Positions 50,248-61,265 of a DNA stretch of 64,000 bases are shown piece after piece; the stretch's first letter is position 1; each line of letters starts with the position of its first letter. The position numbers were made by a program, and so were the translations under genes. The notes beneath the pieces were generated by a model that searched no databases, was not told where the DNA came from, and worked only from the letters and a program-made list of their open reading frames with translations. Source of the DNA: Microbulbifer salipaludis (lineage in GTDB: Bacteria > Pseudomonadota > Gammaproteobacteria > Pseudomonadales > Cellvibrionaceae); contig NZ_JAEKJR010000002.1 in assembly GCF_017303155.1 (NCBI RefSeq), positions 806,001-870,000 of the forward strand, in the 5' to 3' direction.

Positions 50248-51696
50248 ATGGGCCACCCACAGAACAAAAAACAGACGCTGTACGACAAGCTCTGGCAAGA
50301 CCACCTGGTCAAAAGCCGCGACGACGGCACCGCACTGATCTATATCGATCGCCACCTGATTCACGAAGTGACTTCTCCTCAGGCCTTTGAAGGTCTGCGC
50401 CTGGCGGGCCGTAAGCCCTGGCGCACGGATTCCGTGGTGGCCACGCCGGATCACAATGTACCGTCCGATGCGGCGGAGCGCGCTGGCGGCATTGCGGGCA
50501 TCCGCGATGAGGTTTCCCGTATTCAGGTACAGACCCTGGACGAAAACTGTAAGGATTTTGGCATCGTTGAATTCGGTATCAACGATCCGGGTCAGGGCAT
50601 CGTGCATGTCATCGGCCCCGAGACCGGTGCCACCCTGCCGGGCATGACCGTGGTGTGTGGTGACTCCCATACCTCGACCCACGGCGCCTTGGGTGCCCTG
50701 GCGCACGGTATCGGCACCTCCGAGGTGGAGCATGTGATGGCCACCCAGTGTCTGATTCAGAAAAAGATGAAGAACATGCTGGTGCGCGTGGACGGCGAAC
50801 TCGGCCCGGGCGTGACCGCGAAAGATGTGGTGTTGGCGATTATCGGCAAGATCGGCACCGCCGGCGGCACCGGCTATGCCATCGAGTTTGGTGGCGAGGT
50901 GATTCGCAACCTTTCCATGGAAGGCCGTATGACCATCTGCAACATGGCCATCGAAGCTGGCGCCCGCGCAGGCATGGTGGCGGTGGACCAGATCACCCTG
51001 GACTACGTGAAGGGCAAGCCTTACGCGCCCAAGGGTGAGATGTGGGAGAGGGCCGTAGAAGCCTGGAGTCACCTGCATTCCGACGACGGTGCGCACTTTG
51101 ATGAAGTGGTTGTGCTGCAGGGTGAAGAGATCGAACCGCAGGTGAGCTGGGGAACGTCTCCGGAAATGGTTGTACCGGTAAGTGCTGTGGTGCCGGACCC
51201 GGCGGCGGAAAGCGATGCCACCAGGAAGGCGGGTATCGAGCGTGCGTTGGAGTACATGGGGCTCAATGCCGGCCAGAAAATTACCGACATTCACCTCGAT
51301 CGGGTGTTTATCGGTTCCTGCACCAACTCCCGTATTGAAGACCTGCGCGCGGCAGCGGCGGTCGCCAAAGGCCACAAAAAAGCCGACAGCGTCAAGCAGG
51401 TGCTGGTGGTGCCGGGCTCCCAGTCTGTGAAGACACAGGCGGAAAAAGAAGGCCTGCACAAAGTATTTATTGAAGCCGGTTTCGAATGGCGCGAGCCATC
51501 CTGCTCCATGTGTCTGGCGATGAATGCGGACAAGCTGGGCGCGGGTGAGCATTGCGCATCCACTTCCAACCGCAACTTTGAAGGTCGCCAGGGTTACGGT
51601 GGTCGCACGCACCTGGTGAGCCCCAGTATGGCCGCGGCAGCGGCCATCGCCGGTCACTTTGTAGATGTGCGTGAAATGCAGAAGGAGGCGGTGTAA
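50248..51696 (+). CDS. leuC: 3-isopropylmalate dehydratase large subunit
   Basis: 482 residues from ATG 50248, which has AGAGGAGA upstream; the open frame reaches back to 49231, but that part is antisense to the LysR gene. [4Fe-4S] ligands: GSCTNSR and CSMC (in [11 protein letters not shown]), plus the Cys in [13 protein letters not shown]. It isomerises 2- to 3-isopropylmalate with LeuD. Its stop overlaps the leuD start by one base (TAATG). Confidence 0.97.
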   Translation: MGHPQNKKQTLYDKLWQDHLVKSRDDGTALIYIDRHLIHEVTSPQAFEGLRLAGRKPWRTDSVVATPDHNVPSDAAERAGGIAGIRDEVSRIQVQTLDENCKDFGIVEFGINDPGQGIVHVIGPETGATLPGMTVVCGDSHTSTHGALGALAHGIGTSEVEHVMATQCLIQKKMKNMLVRVDGELGPGVTAKDVVLAIIGKIGTAGGTGYAIEFGGEVIRNLSMEGRMTICNMAIEAGARAGMVAVDQITLDYVKGKPYAPKGEMWERAVEAWSHLHSDDGAHFDEVVVLQGEEIEPQVSWGTSPEMVVPVSAVVPDPAAESDATRKAGIERALEYMGLNAGQKITDIHLDRVFIGSCTNSRIEDLRAAAAVAKGHKKADSVKQVLVVPGSQSVKTQAEKEGLHKVFIEAGFEWREPSCSMCLAMNADKLGAGEHCASTSNRNFEGRQGYGGRTHLVSPSMAAAAAIAGHFVDVREMQKEAV

Positions 51697-52343
51697 TGAG
51701 AGCGTTTACCCAACACAAGGGCGTGGCCGCACCGATGGATCGCGCCAATGTCGATACGGATTTGATTATCCCGAAGCAGTTCTTGAAGTCGATCAAGCGT
51801 ACCGGCTTCGGCCCGAACCTGTTTGACGAGTTGCGCTATCTGGATGAAGGGCAGCCGGGGCAGGATCACAGCCAGCGCCCGGTGAATCCGGAATTCCCGC
51901 TGAACCACCCGCGTTACCAGGGTGCTTCCGTATTGTTAGCACGCAAAAATTTTGGCTGCGGCTCCAGCCGTGAGCACGCGCCCTGGGCGCTGGATGACCA
52001 CGGTTTCCGTGTGATTATCGCGCCGAGTTTTGCGGATATTTTCTTCAATAACTGCTTCAAGAATGGTCTGTTGCCGATCGTTCTGGAAGAAGAAATTGTC
52101 GAGCAGTTGTTCCAGGAAATGTATGCGGAAGAGGGCTACGAGCTGGTCGTCGACCTGGAAGAGCAGGTGGTGATCAAGCCCAGTGGTGAAACCCATGCCT
52201 TCGAAGTGGACGCATTCCGCAAGCACTGCCTGCTGAATGGCCTCGACGATATCGGCCTGACCCTGGAAGACGCCGACGACATCCGTGCGTATGAAGCCAA
52301 GCGTCGCGAGCAGGCGCCCTGGCTGTTTGATGCCGTGAAGTAA
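51696..52343 (+). CDS. leuD: 3-isopropylmalate dehydratase small subunit
   Basis: 215 residues. Swivel-domain motifs [15 protein letters not shown] and [15 protein letters not shown] are intact. Translationally coupled to leuC. Confidence 0.97.
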   Translation: MRAFTQHKGVAAPMDRANVDTDLIIPKQFLKSIKRTGFGPNLFDELRYLDEGQPGQDHSQRPVNPEFPLNHPRYQGASVLLARKNFGCGSSREHAPWALDDHGFRVIIAPSFADIFFNNCFKNGLLPIVLEEEIVEQLFQEMYAEEGYELVVDLEEQVVIKPSGETHAFEVDAFRKHCLLNGLDDIGLTLEDADDIRAYEAKRREQAPWLFDAVK

Positions 52344-52349
52344 CAAGAA

Positions 52350-52427
52350 TGGCGGATGCGCTGTGCTTATCCGCCCTACGGTAAAGATTTGTTTGGTGTA
52401 GGGTGGATAAGCGCAGCGCATCCACCA
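52350..52427. repeat. Long imperfect inverted repeat in the leuD-leuB gap
   Basis: Left arm 52350-52379 and right arm 52398-52427 (about 30 bases each, three mismatches) contain GGATGCGCT..CTTATCC and its complement. RNA from this gap would fold into a long stem-loop. Arms of the type GTGGATAAGCGCAGCGCATCC are common dispersed intergenic repeats in gammaproteobacteria, so this looks like an inserted repeat pair. Confidence 0.85.
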
Positions 52428-52453
52428 AGAGACAACCGTAAAGGATTGCCCCA

Positions 52454-53527
52454 ATGAGCAAAAAAATCATGATCCTCCCGGGCGACGGTATTGGCCCGGA
52501 AATTATCGAGCAGGCGGTAGCGGTACTGAAAACCGTCGACGAAAAATTTGGTCTGAACCTGGAATTTACCGAAGGTCTGATCGGTGGTGCGTCAATCGAC
52601 GCCCACGGTGAACCACTGACCGATGCCGAACTGAAAAATGCCGGTGACTGCGATGCCGTACTGCTGGGTGCGGTTGGTGGCCCCAAGTGGGACACCCTGG
52701 ATCGCGCCATCCGCCCGGAAAAAGGCCTGCTGAAAATTCGCAGCGGTCTCGGTCTCTACGCCAATCTGCGCCCGGCCATCCTGTATCCGCAGCTGGCCGG
52801 TGCCTCCTCCCTGAAACCGGAAGTGGTTTCCGGCCTGGATATTCTGATCGTGCGCGAACTCACCGGTGGTATCTACTTTGGTGAGCCCCGCGGCATCAAG
52901 ACCCTGGAAAGCGGTGAGAAGCAGGGCTACAACACCTACGTGTACACCGAGTCCGAAATCGAGCGCATCGGCCGCACCGCTTTTGAAGCGGCACAAAAGC
53001 GTGGTGGCAAACTGTGTTCCGTCGACAAGGCCAACGTGCTGGAAGTGACCGTATTGTGGCGCGAGGTAATGGATCGTCTGGCGCCGGAGTATCCCGATGT
53101 AGAGCTCTCGCATATGTACGTGGACAACGCGGCCATGCAGCTGGTGCGTGCCCCGAAGCAGTTTGATGTGATGGTGACCGGCAACATGTTCGGCGACATC
53201 CTGTCGGACGCCGCTGCCATGCTCACCGGTTCCATCGGTATGCTGCCGTCCGCGTCCATGAATGAAACCGGCTTCGGCCTGTACGAGCCCTGTCACGGCA
53301 GTGCGCCGGATATTGCCGGGCAGGGTATCGCCAACCCGCTGGCGACCATTCTTTCCGCGGCCATGATGCTGCGCTATTCCCTGGATATGGGTGAAGCGGC
53401 AGACGCGATCGAGGCGGCGGTGAGCAAGGTGCTGGATCAGGGACTGCGCACCGCGGACATCTATACAGATGGTTGCAAGAAAGTTTCTACCGCGGAAATG
53501 GGCGCAGCAGTGGTGGCCGCTTTCTGA
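52454..53527 (+). CDS. leuB: 3-isopropylmalate dehydrogenase
   Basis: 357 residues. Starts [17 protein letters not shown]; substrate-binding Arg residues in [16 protein letters not shown] and [14 protein letters not shown]; metal site [17 protein letters not shown] site [21 protein letters not shown]. Third step of leucine synthesis. Separated from leuD by the inverted repeat, but on the same strand. Confidence 0.98.
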   Translation: MSKKIMILPGDGIGPEIIEQAVAVLKTVDEKFGLNLEFTEGLIGGASIDAHGEPLTDAELKNAGDCDAVLLGAVGGPKWDTLDRAIRPEKGLLKIRSGLGLYANLRPAILYPQLAGASSLKPEVVSGLDILIVRELTGGIYFGEPRGIKTLESGEKQGYNTYVYTESEIERIGRTAFEAAQKRGGKLCSVDKANVLEVTVLWREVMDRLAPEYPDVELSHMYVDNAAMQLVRAPKQFDVMVTGNMFGDILSDAAAMLTGSIGMLPSASMNETGFGLYEPCHGSAPDIAGQGIANPLATILSAAMMLRYSLDMGEAADAIEAAVSKVLDQGLRTADIYTDGCKKVSTAEMGAAVVAAF

Positions 53528-53553
53528 TAGGAACACGCCCCCTTCAGCCGATT

Positions 53554-53594
53554 GCCCGGCCTGTCTTTAACGCTTTGGCGTTATATGGCCGGGC
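53554..53594 (+). other. Two-part hairpin between leuB and asd
   Basis: Outer stem GCCCGGCC (53554-53561) / GGCCGGGC (53587-53594) encloses an inner TAACGC / GCGTTA hairpin. No T run follows, so it may be a weak terminator or mRNA-processing element between the two genes. Confidence 0.5.
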
Positions 53595-53627
53595 TCCCGA
53601 AACTCTCAGAATCGACAGGATATTGAA

Positions 53628-54743
53628 ATGAACAAGGTAGGATTCGTAGGCTGGCGCGGTATGGTCGGCTCCGTTCTTATGGGCCGCATGCTGGAAGAAA
53701 ACGACTTCGCGCACATCGCGGAGCCAGTATTTTTCTCCACCTCCAACGCTGGCGGAAAAGCGCCGGAAATTGGTAAGGAAGTGGCGCCGTTAAAAGACGC
53801 CTACGACCTGGACGCACTGGCCGAGCTGGACGCCATTGTCAGCTGTCAGGGCGGCGACTACACCAAGGATGTGTTCGGCAAGCTGCGCGAGAAAGGGTGG
53901 GACGGCTACTGGATCGATGCTGCCTCCAGCCTGCGCATGGACGACGACGCCATCATTGTACTGGACCCGGTAAACCGCGATGTCATCGACCGCGGTATCG
54001 ATTCCGGCGTGAAGAACTACATCGGCGGTAACTGCACAGTGAGCCTGATGTTGATGGGCCTCGGTGGTCTGTTCAAGGAAGGTCTGGTGGAGTGGGTGAC
54101 TGCTCAGACCTATCAGGCGGCCAGTGGTGCAGGTGCCAAAAACATGCGCGAGCTGATCTCTCAGATGGGCAGCATCCGCGATGGCGTGGCCGATGAACTG
54201 GCGGACCCGTCCAGCGCCATCCTGGGAATCGACCGCAAGGTGGCAGAGAACATGCGCAGTGGTGACTTCCCCACCAGCGAATTCGGCGCGCCGCTGGCGG
54301 GCAGCCTGTTGCCGTGGATCGACACCCAGCTGGAAACCGGTCAGAGCCGCGAGGAATGGAAAGCCCAGGTGGAAGCCAACAAGATCCTGGCCACCGACAG
54401 CGCCGTACCGGTCGACGGCACCTGCGTGCGTATCGGTGCCATGCGTTGCCACAGCCAGGCGTTTACCGTGAAGCTGAAGAAAGACCTGCCGCTGGCGGAG
54501 ATCGAGAAGATCATCGGTTCTGCCAACGACTGGGTAAAAGTGGTGCCCAACGACCGTGAAGTGACGCTGAAAGAGCTGACCCCGACCGCGGTTACCGGCA
54601 AGCTGGATATCCCGGTTGGCCGTCTGCGCAAGCTGAGCATGGGTGGTGAATACCTTAATGCCTTCACCGTCGGTGACCAGCTGCTGTGGGGTGCTGCCGA
54701 GCCGCTGCGCCGTGTACTGCTGATCCTGCTCGGAAAACTGTAA
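53628..54743 (+). CDS. asd: Aspartate-semialdehyde dehydrogenase
   Basis: 371 residues. NADP-binding start [18 protein letters not shown], catalytic Cys136 in [14 protein letters not shown], and a His in the C-terminal MRCHSQAF. This is the enterobacterial-type Asd. It makes aspartate semialdehyde for Lys, Thr, Met and DAP. A degenerate paralogue (usg) follows. Confidence 0.97.
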   Translation: MNKVGFVGWRGMVGSVLMGRMLEENDFAHIAEPVFFSTSNAGGKAPEIGKEVAPLKDAYDLDALAELDAIVSCQGGDYTKDVFGKLREKGWDGYWIDAASSLRMDDDAIIVLDPVNRDVIDRGIDSGVKNYIGGNCTVSLMLMGLGGLFKEGLVEWVTAQTYQAASGAGAKNMRELISQMGSIRDGVADELADPSSAILGIDRKVAENMRSGDFPTSEFGAPLAGSLLPWIDTQLETGQSREEWKAQVEANKILATDSAVPVDGTCVRIGAMRCHSQAFTVKLKKDLPLAEIEKIIGSANDWVKVVPNDREVTLKELTPTAVTGKLDIPVGRLRKLSMGGEYLNAFTVGDQLLWGAAEPLRRVLLILLGKL

Positions 54744-54894
54744 GTTTTTCGCACATTTCGCCGCTCCGGTTCCGGGGCGGCTTCCCCCTCGACTCTCCGT
54801 GAGTATAATCCCCCGCAATTTCAGGTTGCCGCTTTAGTGGCCGACCTGGCTGAAAAGCAGCCGAAATCCCTCGCAAATACAAAAGAGCCCAAGT

Positions 54895-55899
54895 ATGACT
54901 GAATCCACCCGGGAACTGGTGATCGTTGGTGTTGGCAGTGCGCCGTTTGATGCGCTGCTGGAGATCCTGGAAGACCGCAAGACCGTGACCCCGGGCCAGC
55001 TCAAACTGGTGATCGAGGACGAGGCGGACGTAGACCCGCAAGTGTTCGCCAACCGCAGCGTGGCGGTGACTCCACTGAAGGATTTTGTGTTTACCCCGGA
55101 TCAGGTGGTGCTGCTATTGACCGGCGGTGAGCTGGCAACGGCCGCTCTGGCTCAGGCTGAGCAGGCGGGTGCCTGGGTGGTGGATGCGGCGGGTATTACC
55201 CGTGGCGACGAAAGTGTGGCGTTGATCCACCCGCTGCTGAACAGCGCGGAACTCAATCAGAGTGACGAGAGCGATCGCAAAGTGATCGCCGTGCCCGGTG
55301 CCGGAGCGGCCATGATCGCGGAAGCCCTGTATCCGCTGAAGTCCCAGCTGCAGTCGGTGGAAGTGGTACTGAATCAGCCGGTATCTGCGCTGGGCAAGGC
55401 GAGTGTGGACGCGGCGGCCGCGCAGACGGCGCGCCTGTTCAACGGGCAGGAACCGGATGTGGATGAGGGTACGGGCCAGCGCCTCGCGTTCAATCACCTG
55501 AGCTCCGCCGAGGCACTGCTGGAAAGTGGCCACAGTTTCAGTGAGCTGGCACTCGTACTGGAGCTGCGCCGGCTACTGGGGGAGGGGGTTGCACTGGATG
55601 CGACCATCAACACCGCCTCCGTTTTTCATGGCCAGCTGGCGAACCTGAGTGTGCAACTGAACACTGAGCAGCCGCTGGATACGGTGCGTGGCCTACTGAG
55701 TAATGGTGCGCGGCTCGAGATGTGTGAGCGCCCCTCGGCACAGGATGCCGTTGGCAGCGAAAATACGCTGCTGGGAAGGCTACGCACAGGCCTGGTTAGT
55801 CCGCGGCAGGTTATTTTTTGTGCGGCATCCGACAATTTGCGCAAAGATGTGGCAATTAACTGTGTACAGATTGTCCACTTGTTGCTAAAAACCCATTGA
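54895..55899 (+). CDS. usg: USG-1-type inactive paralogue of aspartate-semialdehyde dehydrogenase
   Basis: 334 residues. The Asd fold is recognisable (dimerisation domain FNHLSSAEALLESGHSF...), but the position of the catalytic cysteine reads VIAVPGAGAAM, with no Cys, and the NADP loop GxxGxxG is lost (VGVGSAPFD). Such proteins lie between asd or leuB and truA/fimV in many gammaproteobacteria; role unknown. Confidence 0.88.
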   Translation: MTESTRELVIVGVGSAPFDALLEILEDRKTVTPGQLKLVIEDEADVDPQVFANRSVAVTPLKDFVFTPDQVVLLLTGGELATAALAQAEQAGAWVVDAAGITRGDESVALIHPLLNSAELNQSDESDRKVIAVPGAGAAMIAEALYPLKSQLQSVEVVLNQPVSALGKASVDAAAAQTARLFNGQEPDVDEGTGQRLAFNHLSSAEALLESGHSFSELALVLELRRLLGEGVALDATINTASVFHGQLANLSVQLNTEQPLDTVRGLLSNGARLEMCERPSAQDAVGSENTLLGRLRTGLVSPRQVIFCAASDNLRKDVAINCVQIVHLLLKTH

Positions 55900-56198
55900 T
55901 ATTTAATACTTAGCGGCCTTTCTGAAGGTTTCTTCTTAACTTCGCCCGGTGCGGGCGGTGCCATTGCCTGGGGGGCAGTGGCAGGCAAAGTAGGCAGGAA
56001 TCGGAAGGGCCTAGTCTTTTTCGGGGAGCGGTTCTTTCGCGAGGAAGTATCGCTGGAGAGTGGAGCCTGGTGTCTGAGCACTGGTTCTTTTGAACAATTA
56101 CTGTGCAGGTTGATGGCTGCACAACCCCGGCACCTGTAAGCCCATTGGGCGTTTGTTTGCAGGTGCTGGTGTGATTCTAACAATAAAGGGAATCGGAT

Positions 56199-59100
56199 AT
56201 GCGTGTGCAAAAGCTGGCACTAGCGGTAGGACTGGTCAGCGCACTGGGTGGCAATGGGGCTCTGGCGCTCGGTCTGGGGGAGATCAAACTGAACTCCACC
56301 CTGAACCAACCTCTCAATGCGGAAATCAATCTGCTGCAGACTCGCGGCCTTGGCGAAAGTGAAATCAAGGTCCGTTTGGCCAGCACCGAGGACTTCGAGC
56401 GCGCGGGCGTAGACCGTGCCTACCTTCTCGACGACTTGCGCTTTGACGTGGACTATTCCAGCGGCAAACCCGTTGTCCGGATCTCCAGCCGCAATCCGAT
56501 TCGCGAACCTTTCCTGAATTTCCTGGTAGAGACCCGCTGGCCCAGCGGCCGATTGCTGCGGGAATATACCCTGCTGATGGATCTGCCCGCCTTCTCCACC
56601 AATACCGCATCCCAGCCGGTGCGCGCTGCCGAGCGTGAACGCCAGCAGGTACGCCGCGATGCGCCCGTGCAACAGCCACTGCAGCCTACCGTTCAGCGTG
56701 CACCTGAGCCCGTGCAGGCTCCGGTACAGGCGCCGGAGTCACCAGCGGTCGAGGTGGCGGACGAGCTTCCAGAACCGATGCCGGAGCAGGCGCCGGAAGA
56801 GACGCCAGTCTCCGAGCCTCAGGAAACGGTGTACGAGGCGCCCGCAGAAGAGCCGGTTGAACTGCAGCGCGAGACGGTTGCCGACAGTGGCAGCCGTGTT
56901 TACGGTCCGGTAGAAGCCAACAAGACACTGTGGGAAATCGCCCGCGACAGCCGCGAAACCCGCGATGTTTCCGTACAGCAGACCATGCTGGCGATTCAGC
57001 GCCTCAACCCCGAGGCGTTCATCAACAACAATATCAACCTGCTGAAGAAGGGCGCGGTACTGCGTCTGCCAACCGCAGATGAAGTGCGCAACCTGTCCCT
57101 GACCGAGGCGGTCTCGCAGGTGGCTACGCAGAATGATGCGTGGCGCGAGCGCATCGGGGCGACCGAAGCCGACGTAACCGGGGCACCGCTGGATGGCCGC
57201 GCAACCGTGGAAGAAACCGTTGCCAGCGATACCGTCGAAGGGCGCGTGTCCCTCGCGGCACCTGGAGACAACGAATCCGTGCTGTCGGGCTCCGGCAGTG
57301 GTACCGGTGACAGCGAGTTGCTCGAAGGCGAGCTGGCGGTAACCGAGGAAGAACTCGACAAATCCCGCCTGGAAAATGCGGAGCTGCAGGACCGTTTGGG
57401 CGAGCTGAACGAGCAGATCGATACCATGGAGCGCCTCGTTGAGGTGTCCAATGAAGAGCTGCAGGCGGTGCAGGCGGCCGCTGAGCAGACTGCCGATGCG
57501 ACGGAAACAGCCGTTGACGAGAGCGTTTTTGCCGACGAAGCCTCGCTGGACGAGGAGCTCGGGGAAGAGCCGGTTACATTGTCTGGCGAAGAAACCCAGA
57601 GCGGTGTATCCGCAGAAGAGAGTGTGGAGGCGGAGCCGGTTGCTGAAGTTGCACCTGCCGCAGTGACTGAGTCGGAACCTGAGGTTGAGGAGGACGCTTC
57701 ACGCAACCGCGTGGTGGTGCAGACCCGCCCAGAGCCCACGCTGGTCGAGCGCGTCATGGACAACATCGTGCCGATTGGTATTGGTGCGGGAGCCCTGCTG
57801 GTGGGCCTGTTTGGCTTCATGAGCTGGCGTCGCCGCAAGGAAGAAGAGGAAGCTATCCGCCAGGTAGAGGCCGAAATGGCGGCCGAGCGCGCCCTCGCGG
57901 ATGCGCCGCAACTGGCAGATGAAGAGGATAACCTCACCGCAGTTGAAGAGATGGAGGCCAATGAGACCTTCGATCTGGATCAGCTGGGGGAAGTGGAAAC
58001 CGACGATCCGGTGGCCGAAGCCGAGATTCACCTCTCGCTGGACCAGTATCAGGAGGCCGAGGCAAAGTTGCTGGCGGGCCTGAAGGCGGCTCCGGAAAAT
58101 ATCGATGCGCGCCTGATGTTGCTGGAAGTGTATGCAAACCAGCAAAACGGCGAGCAGTTTGATGCGCATTACCGTCAGTTGCTGGGCTACAGCGATGGCC
58201 CGGCGGCAGACCGCGCGGCGCGCCTGCGTGAAACCATTGCCGGTATCGGGGCCTTCAGTGCGCCGGACAATGATTTCTCCAGTGAATCCCTGGAAGCTGC
58301 ACAGCTCGATGATATGGGCGCGGATTTCGATGCCACCGCGAGCTTCGACGATCTGGATGAGTTCTCGGGTAGCAACACCAGTGCTGCCACGTCCGAGTCC
58401 GCCAGTGACGACGATTTTGGCCTGCTGGACGACCTGTCCCTGGACCTGGACGATGACCGCAACACGGCAGAAGCTGGCGGCTCGGAGGAAGAGTTCTCTT
58501 TGGATCTCGACCTCGGCGATGATCTGGGTGATGACCTGGGTGATAGCCTCGACGGCGATCTGTCTCTGGACGAGACGCCCGCCGCTGGCGCCGAAGAGGA
58601 AATCTCTTTTGATCTGGACCTGGCCGGCGGTGCGGAAGAGCCAGCGCTGGACGCGACGGACTCAGGCAGTGCAGACAATTTTGATCTTGATGACCTGGTT
58701 GCAGACGGTGAGCTGGACCTTGATAGCCTCGACAGCCTGGACCTGGATTCTGATTTCAATGTCGACTCTGCGAGTGAGCCGGTAGCGGAAGCCGCTTCAG
58801 GCGCGCTGGGGCAGTCTGCCTCCATCGATGTGACCGCCCAGAGCGCTACTGCGCAGGCGGTGGAAGAGGGTGGTCTGGAGTTTGACCTGGACCTCACGCC
58901 GATGGAGGGCGAGGTGGCTCTGGGTGAGCCGGGCGGCGACGCGCAGAGTGCAGAGTCCCTCGATGACCTGGATAGTTTCGGTGACGACCTGGGCAGCCTG
59001 GATCTGGATTCCATCGATTTGGGTGATCTGGACCTGGACGGTGATGACCTGTCCTCTGGCGCGTCCAGTCAGGCCGACCCCTCGTCAGCCGAATTTGAGC

Positions 59101-59417
59101 TGGAGAGTGAGCTGGACGGCGACCTGGATATTGCGGTTGCCGAAGAATCTGTTGCGCAGCCGGCGCAGTCTGGTACCCAGCCTGCTACCGAAGAGGCGGA
59201 ACTCAGTGACCTGAGTTTCAACCTGGAGAGCGATCTGGACTCGGAGTTGAACCTGCTGGAAGGCAGCGATGAAGTCAGCACCAAGCTCGAGCTGGCACAG
59301 GCTTACCTGGATATGGGCGATAAAGAAGGCGCTCGCGAAATCCTGGGTGAAGTCGTCGAAGAAGCGGCGGGCGAGCACCAGCAGCGCGCCAAAGACATGC
59401 TGGAACGCATGAGCTGA
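56199..59417 (+). CDS. fimV: FimV, polar pilus-assembly and motility hub protein
   Basis: 1072 residues. Signal peptide (cleavage near ALA-LG), the conserved N-terminal domain LGEIKLNSTLNQPLNAEI...YTLLMDLPAFS, a LysM-like peptidoglycan-binding segment at about 230-295 (NKTLWEIARD...GAVLRLPT), a coiled coil (about 385-430), one membrane segment at about 522-545 (IGIGAGALLVGLFGFMSW), a long Asp/Leu-rich acidic cytoplasmic region (SLDLDLGDDLGDDLG repeats) and the C-terminal TPR-like FimV motif (TKLELAQAYLDMGDKEGARE). FimV organises the pole for type IV pili. The 299 bases before it hold no gene. Confidence 0.95.
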   Translation: MRVQKLALAVGLVSALGGNGALALGLGEIKLNSTLNQPLNAEINLLQTRGLGESEIKVRLASTEDFERAGVDRAYLLDDLRFDVDYSSGKPVVRISSRNPIREPFLNFLVETRWPSGRLLREYTLLMDLPAFSTNTASQPVRAAERERQQVRRDAPVQQPLQPTVQRAPEPVQAPVQAPESPAVEVADELPEPMPEQAPEETPVSEPQETVYEAPAEEPVELQRETVADSGSRVYGPVEANKTLWEIARDSRETRDVSVQQTMLAIQRLNPEAFINNNINLLKKGAVLRLPTADEVRNLSLTEAVSQVATQNDAWRERIGATEADVTGAPLDGRATVEETVASDTVEGRVSLAAPGDNESVLSGSGSGTGDSELLEGELAVTEEELDKSRLENAELQDRLGELNEQIDTMERLVEVSNEELQAVQAAAEQTADATETAVDESVFADEASLDEELGEEPVTLSGEETQSGVSAEESVEAEPVAEVAPAAVTESEPEVEEDASRNRVVVQTRPEPTLVERVMDNIVPIGIGAGALLVGLFGFMSWRRRKEEEEAIRQVEAEMAAERALADAPQLADEEDNLTAVEEMEANETFDLDQLGEVETDDPVAEAEIHLSLDQYQEAEAKLLAGLKAAPENIDARLMLLEVYANQQNGEQFDAHYRQLLGYSDGPAADRAARLRETIAGIGAFSAPDNDFSSESLEAAQLDDMGADFDATASFDDLDEFSGSNTSAATSESASDDDFGLLDDLSLDLDDDRNTAEAGGSEEEFSLDLDLGDDLGDDLGDSLDGDLSLDETPAAGAEEEISFDLDLAGGAEEPALDATDSGSADNFDLDDLVADGELDLDSLDSLDLDSDFNVDSASEPVAEAASGALGQSASIDVTAQSATAQAVEEGGLEFDLDLTPMEGEVALGEPGGDAQSAESLDDLDSFGDDLGSLDLDSIDLGDLDLDGDDLSSGASSQADPSSAEFELESELDGDLDIAVAEESVAQPAQSGTQPATEEAELSDLSFNLESDLDSELNLLEGSDEVSTKLELAQAYLDMGDKEGAREILGEVVEEAAGEHQQRAKDMLERMS

Positions 59418-59454
59418 TACCGATTTTCCACGCTATCTACAGCGACAACACTTT

Positions 59455-59483
59455 GACCCCGCCTTGTGCGGGGTCTTTCTTTT
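59455..59483 (+). terminator. Terminator after fimV
   Basis: Stem GACCCCGC (59455-59462) / GCGGGGTC (59468-59475), 5-base loop, then TTTCTTTTA. It overlaps a longer possible truA frame and so supports the later truA start. Confidence 0.85.
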
Positions 59484-59526
59484 ATGGGGATCGCTCTTTT
59501 TTGATCGAGGTGTAAAATTCCTGCGC

Positions 59527-60417
59527 ATGACCAGCACAACTTATCAGTACAAGCCAAACGGTGAAGTCCCCCCGGGAGAGAGTTTGCCCGAGGGGCTGCG
59601 GCGAATTGCGCTTGGTGTGGAGTACTGCGGTACCCGCCTGCGCGGTTTTCAGAAGCAGAAACATGACCCACTGACGGTGCAGGAAACCCTGGAAAAGGCC
59701 ATTTCCACCGTGGCCGCGGAGCCGGTAACTCTGGTGTGCGCCGGGCGCACCGATGCCGGGGTACACGCCACCGGTCAGGTGGTGCATTTTGACACCCGTG
59801 CCCAGCGCCCCACCAAGGCCTGGATACAGGGCGTGAACACCCAGATGCCATTTGATGTGCGGGTGCACTGGGCGCAGGAAGTGCCAGCGCAGTTCCATGC
59901 GCGTTTTTCTGCGCGCAACCGGACCTATCGCTACCTGATCCACAGTGCGCCGACACGCACGGCCCAGGCCGCCACCGAAGTCACCTGGACCGAGCGCACC
60001 CAGGATCTGGCGGCCATGCGCGAGGGCGCGCAGCACCTCATTGGTGAGCACGATTTCAGCAGTTTCCGTGCGGCCCAGTGCCAGGCGCGCTCGCCGGTAC
60101 GACGGCTCACCCGGCTGGATATCGGTCGAGTGGGCGAGCTGATTGTGCTCGAGGTCAGTGCGACCGCGTTCCTGCATCACATGGTGCGTAACATTGCCGG
60201 AGTGCTGATGGCCGTGGGGCGCGGTGACCGTGCGCCGGAATGGGTGCGCGAGGTGCTTGCAGCGCGGGATCGAACCGCTGCGGGTGTGACGGCGCCGCCC
60301 CATGGGTTGTATCTGGTGGATGTACAGTATCCGGATGCCTTCACCCTGCCCAAGCGGGCGCCGGGTCCGTTGCTGGTGCCCCGGCCGTTGGGCACCATTG
60401 GCCGGGACTCCACCTGA
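59527..60417 (+). CDS. truA: tRNA pseudouridine(38-40) synthase
   Basis: 296 residues from ATG 59527. The start is chosen over 59464 because the fimV terminator covers the longer version. Catalytic Asp in CAGRTDAGVHATGQVVHF, plus RNRTYRYLI and FLHHMVRNIAGVLM. It modifies the anticodon stem-loop of many tRNAs. Confidence 0.97.
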   Translation: MTSTTYQYKPNGEVPPGESLPEGLRRIALGVEYCGTRLRGFQKQKHDPLTVQETLEKAISTVAAEPVTLVCAGRTDAGVHATGQVVHFDTRAQRPTKAWIQGVNTQMPFDVRVHWAQEVPAQFHARFSARNRTYRYLIHSAPTRTAQAATEVTWTERTQDLAAMREGAQHLIGEHDFSSFRAAQCQARSPVRRLTRLDIGRVGELIVLEVSATAFLHHMVRNIAGVLMAVGRGDRAPEWVREVLAARDRTAAGVTAPPHGLYLVDVQYPDAFTLPKRAPGPLLVPRPLGTIGRDST

Positions 60418-60608
60418 CGATAGTGGGCCACTGGTGATGTCTGCGTTTCGTCAAATCCCCTGATCTGCTAGTATCGCCTGCTCTCCGAAATTTCTCTGCT
60501 GACCGCGCTTACGGCATTTTTCTGATGATTGTCCGAGGAGCGGTGCCTTTTCCGGGTCAGGTGGGTTTCGGGGCAGATCTGTTTGGCAGTCTCGGCGGTA
60601 TATGGATC

Positions 60609-61262
60609 ATGCGCGTAAAGATTTGCGGAATCACCAGTGTTGAAGATGCTCGCTTGGCTGTGGAAGCCGGTGCCGATGCCCTCGGCCTGGTGTTTTATCC
60701 GCCAAGCCCGCGCAATGTCACCCCCGAGCAGGCGGCAGAAATTGCGCGCGCGGTATCGCCGTTTGTCGTGCTCACCGGTCTTTTCGTGGATGCCCATCCA
60801 CAACAGGTCGAAGCGGTGCTGGACCTGGTGCCGCTCAATCTGCTGCAGTTTCACGGCGGTGAAAATGCCCCTTACTGCCGCCAGTTTCGCCGTCCCTACA
60901 TCAAGGCTTTGCGGATGAAGCCCGGGTTGAATCCGCTGGATGCCATGGCCGCTTTTCCGGATGCCCGCGGTATTTTGCTGGATGCCTACCGCAAGGGGGT
61001 TCCCGGCGGTACTGGCGATACTTTTGACTGGCAGCGGGTGCCGCAAGCCAGTGAGCGCCAGATCATCCTCGCCGGTGGGCTCAACCCGCACAATGTGGCC
61101 GCAGCGATTGCCGAGGCGCAACCCGACGCGGTAGACGTCAGCGGTGGCGTGGAAGCTGCCCCCGGCCGCAAAGATGCCGTAAAAGTCCGCGAATTTATCC
61201 GCGCCGTACGCGCCGCTGCGCCCAGTGGCGCCAGTCCTACAGAATTGACCCAAGGAGTTTGA
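60609..61262 (+). CDS. trpF: Phosphoribosylanthranilate isomerase
   Basis: 217 residues from ATG 60609 (MRVKICGIT); upstream in-frame codons add no homology. Catalytic Cys in KICGIT, LLQFHGGE, LAGGLNPHNV with catalytic Asp region VDVSGGVE. Third Trp step. Located 3 bases before trpB. Confidence 0.97.
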   Translation: MRVKICGITSVEDARLAVEAGADALGLVFYPPSPRNVTPEQAAEIARAVSPFVVLTGLFVDAHPQQVEAVLDLVPLNLLQFHGGENAPYCRQFRRPYIKALRMKPGLNPLDAMAAFPDARGILLDAYRKGVPGGTGDTFDWQRVPQASERQIILAGGLNPHNVAAAIAEAQPDAVDVSGGVEAAPGRKDAVKVREFIRAVRAAAPSGASPTELTQGV

Positions 61263-61265
61263 GCT

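Noticed and set aside
50194..51657. 487-codon minus-strand frame
   Set aside because: Antisense to leuC; mirror-frame composition.
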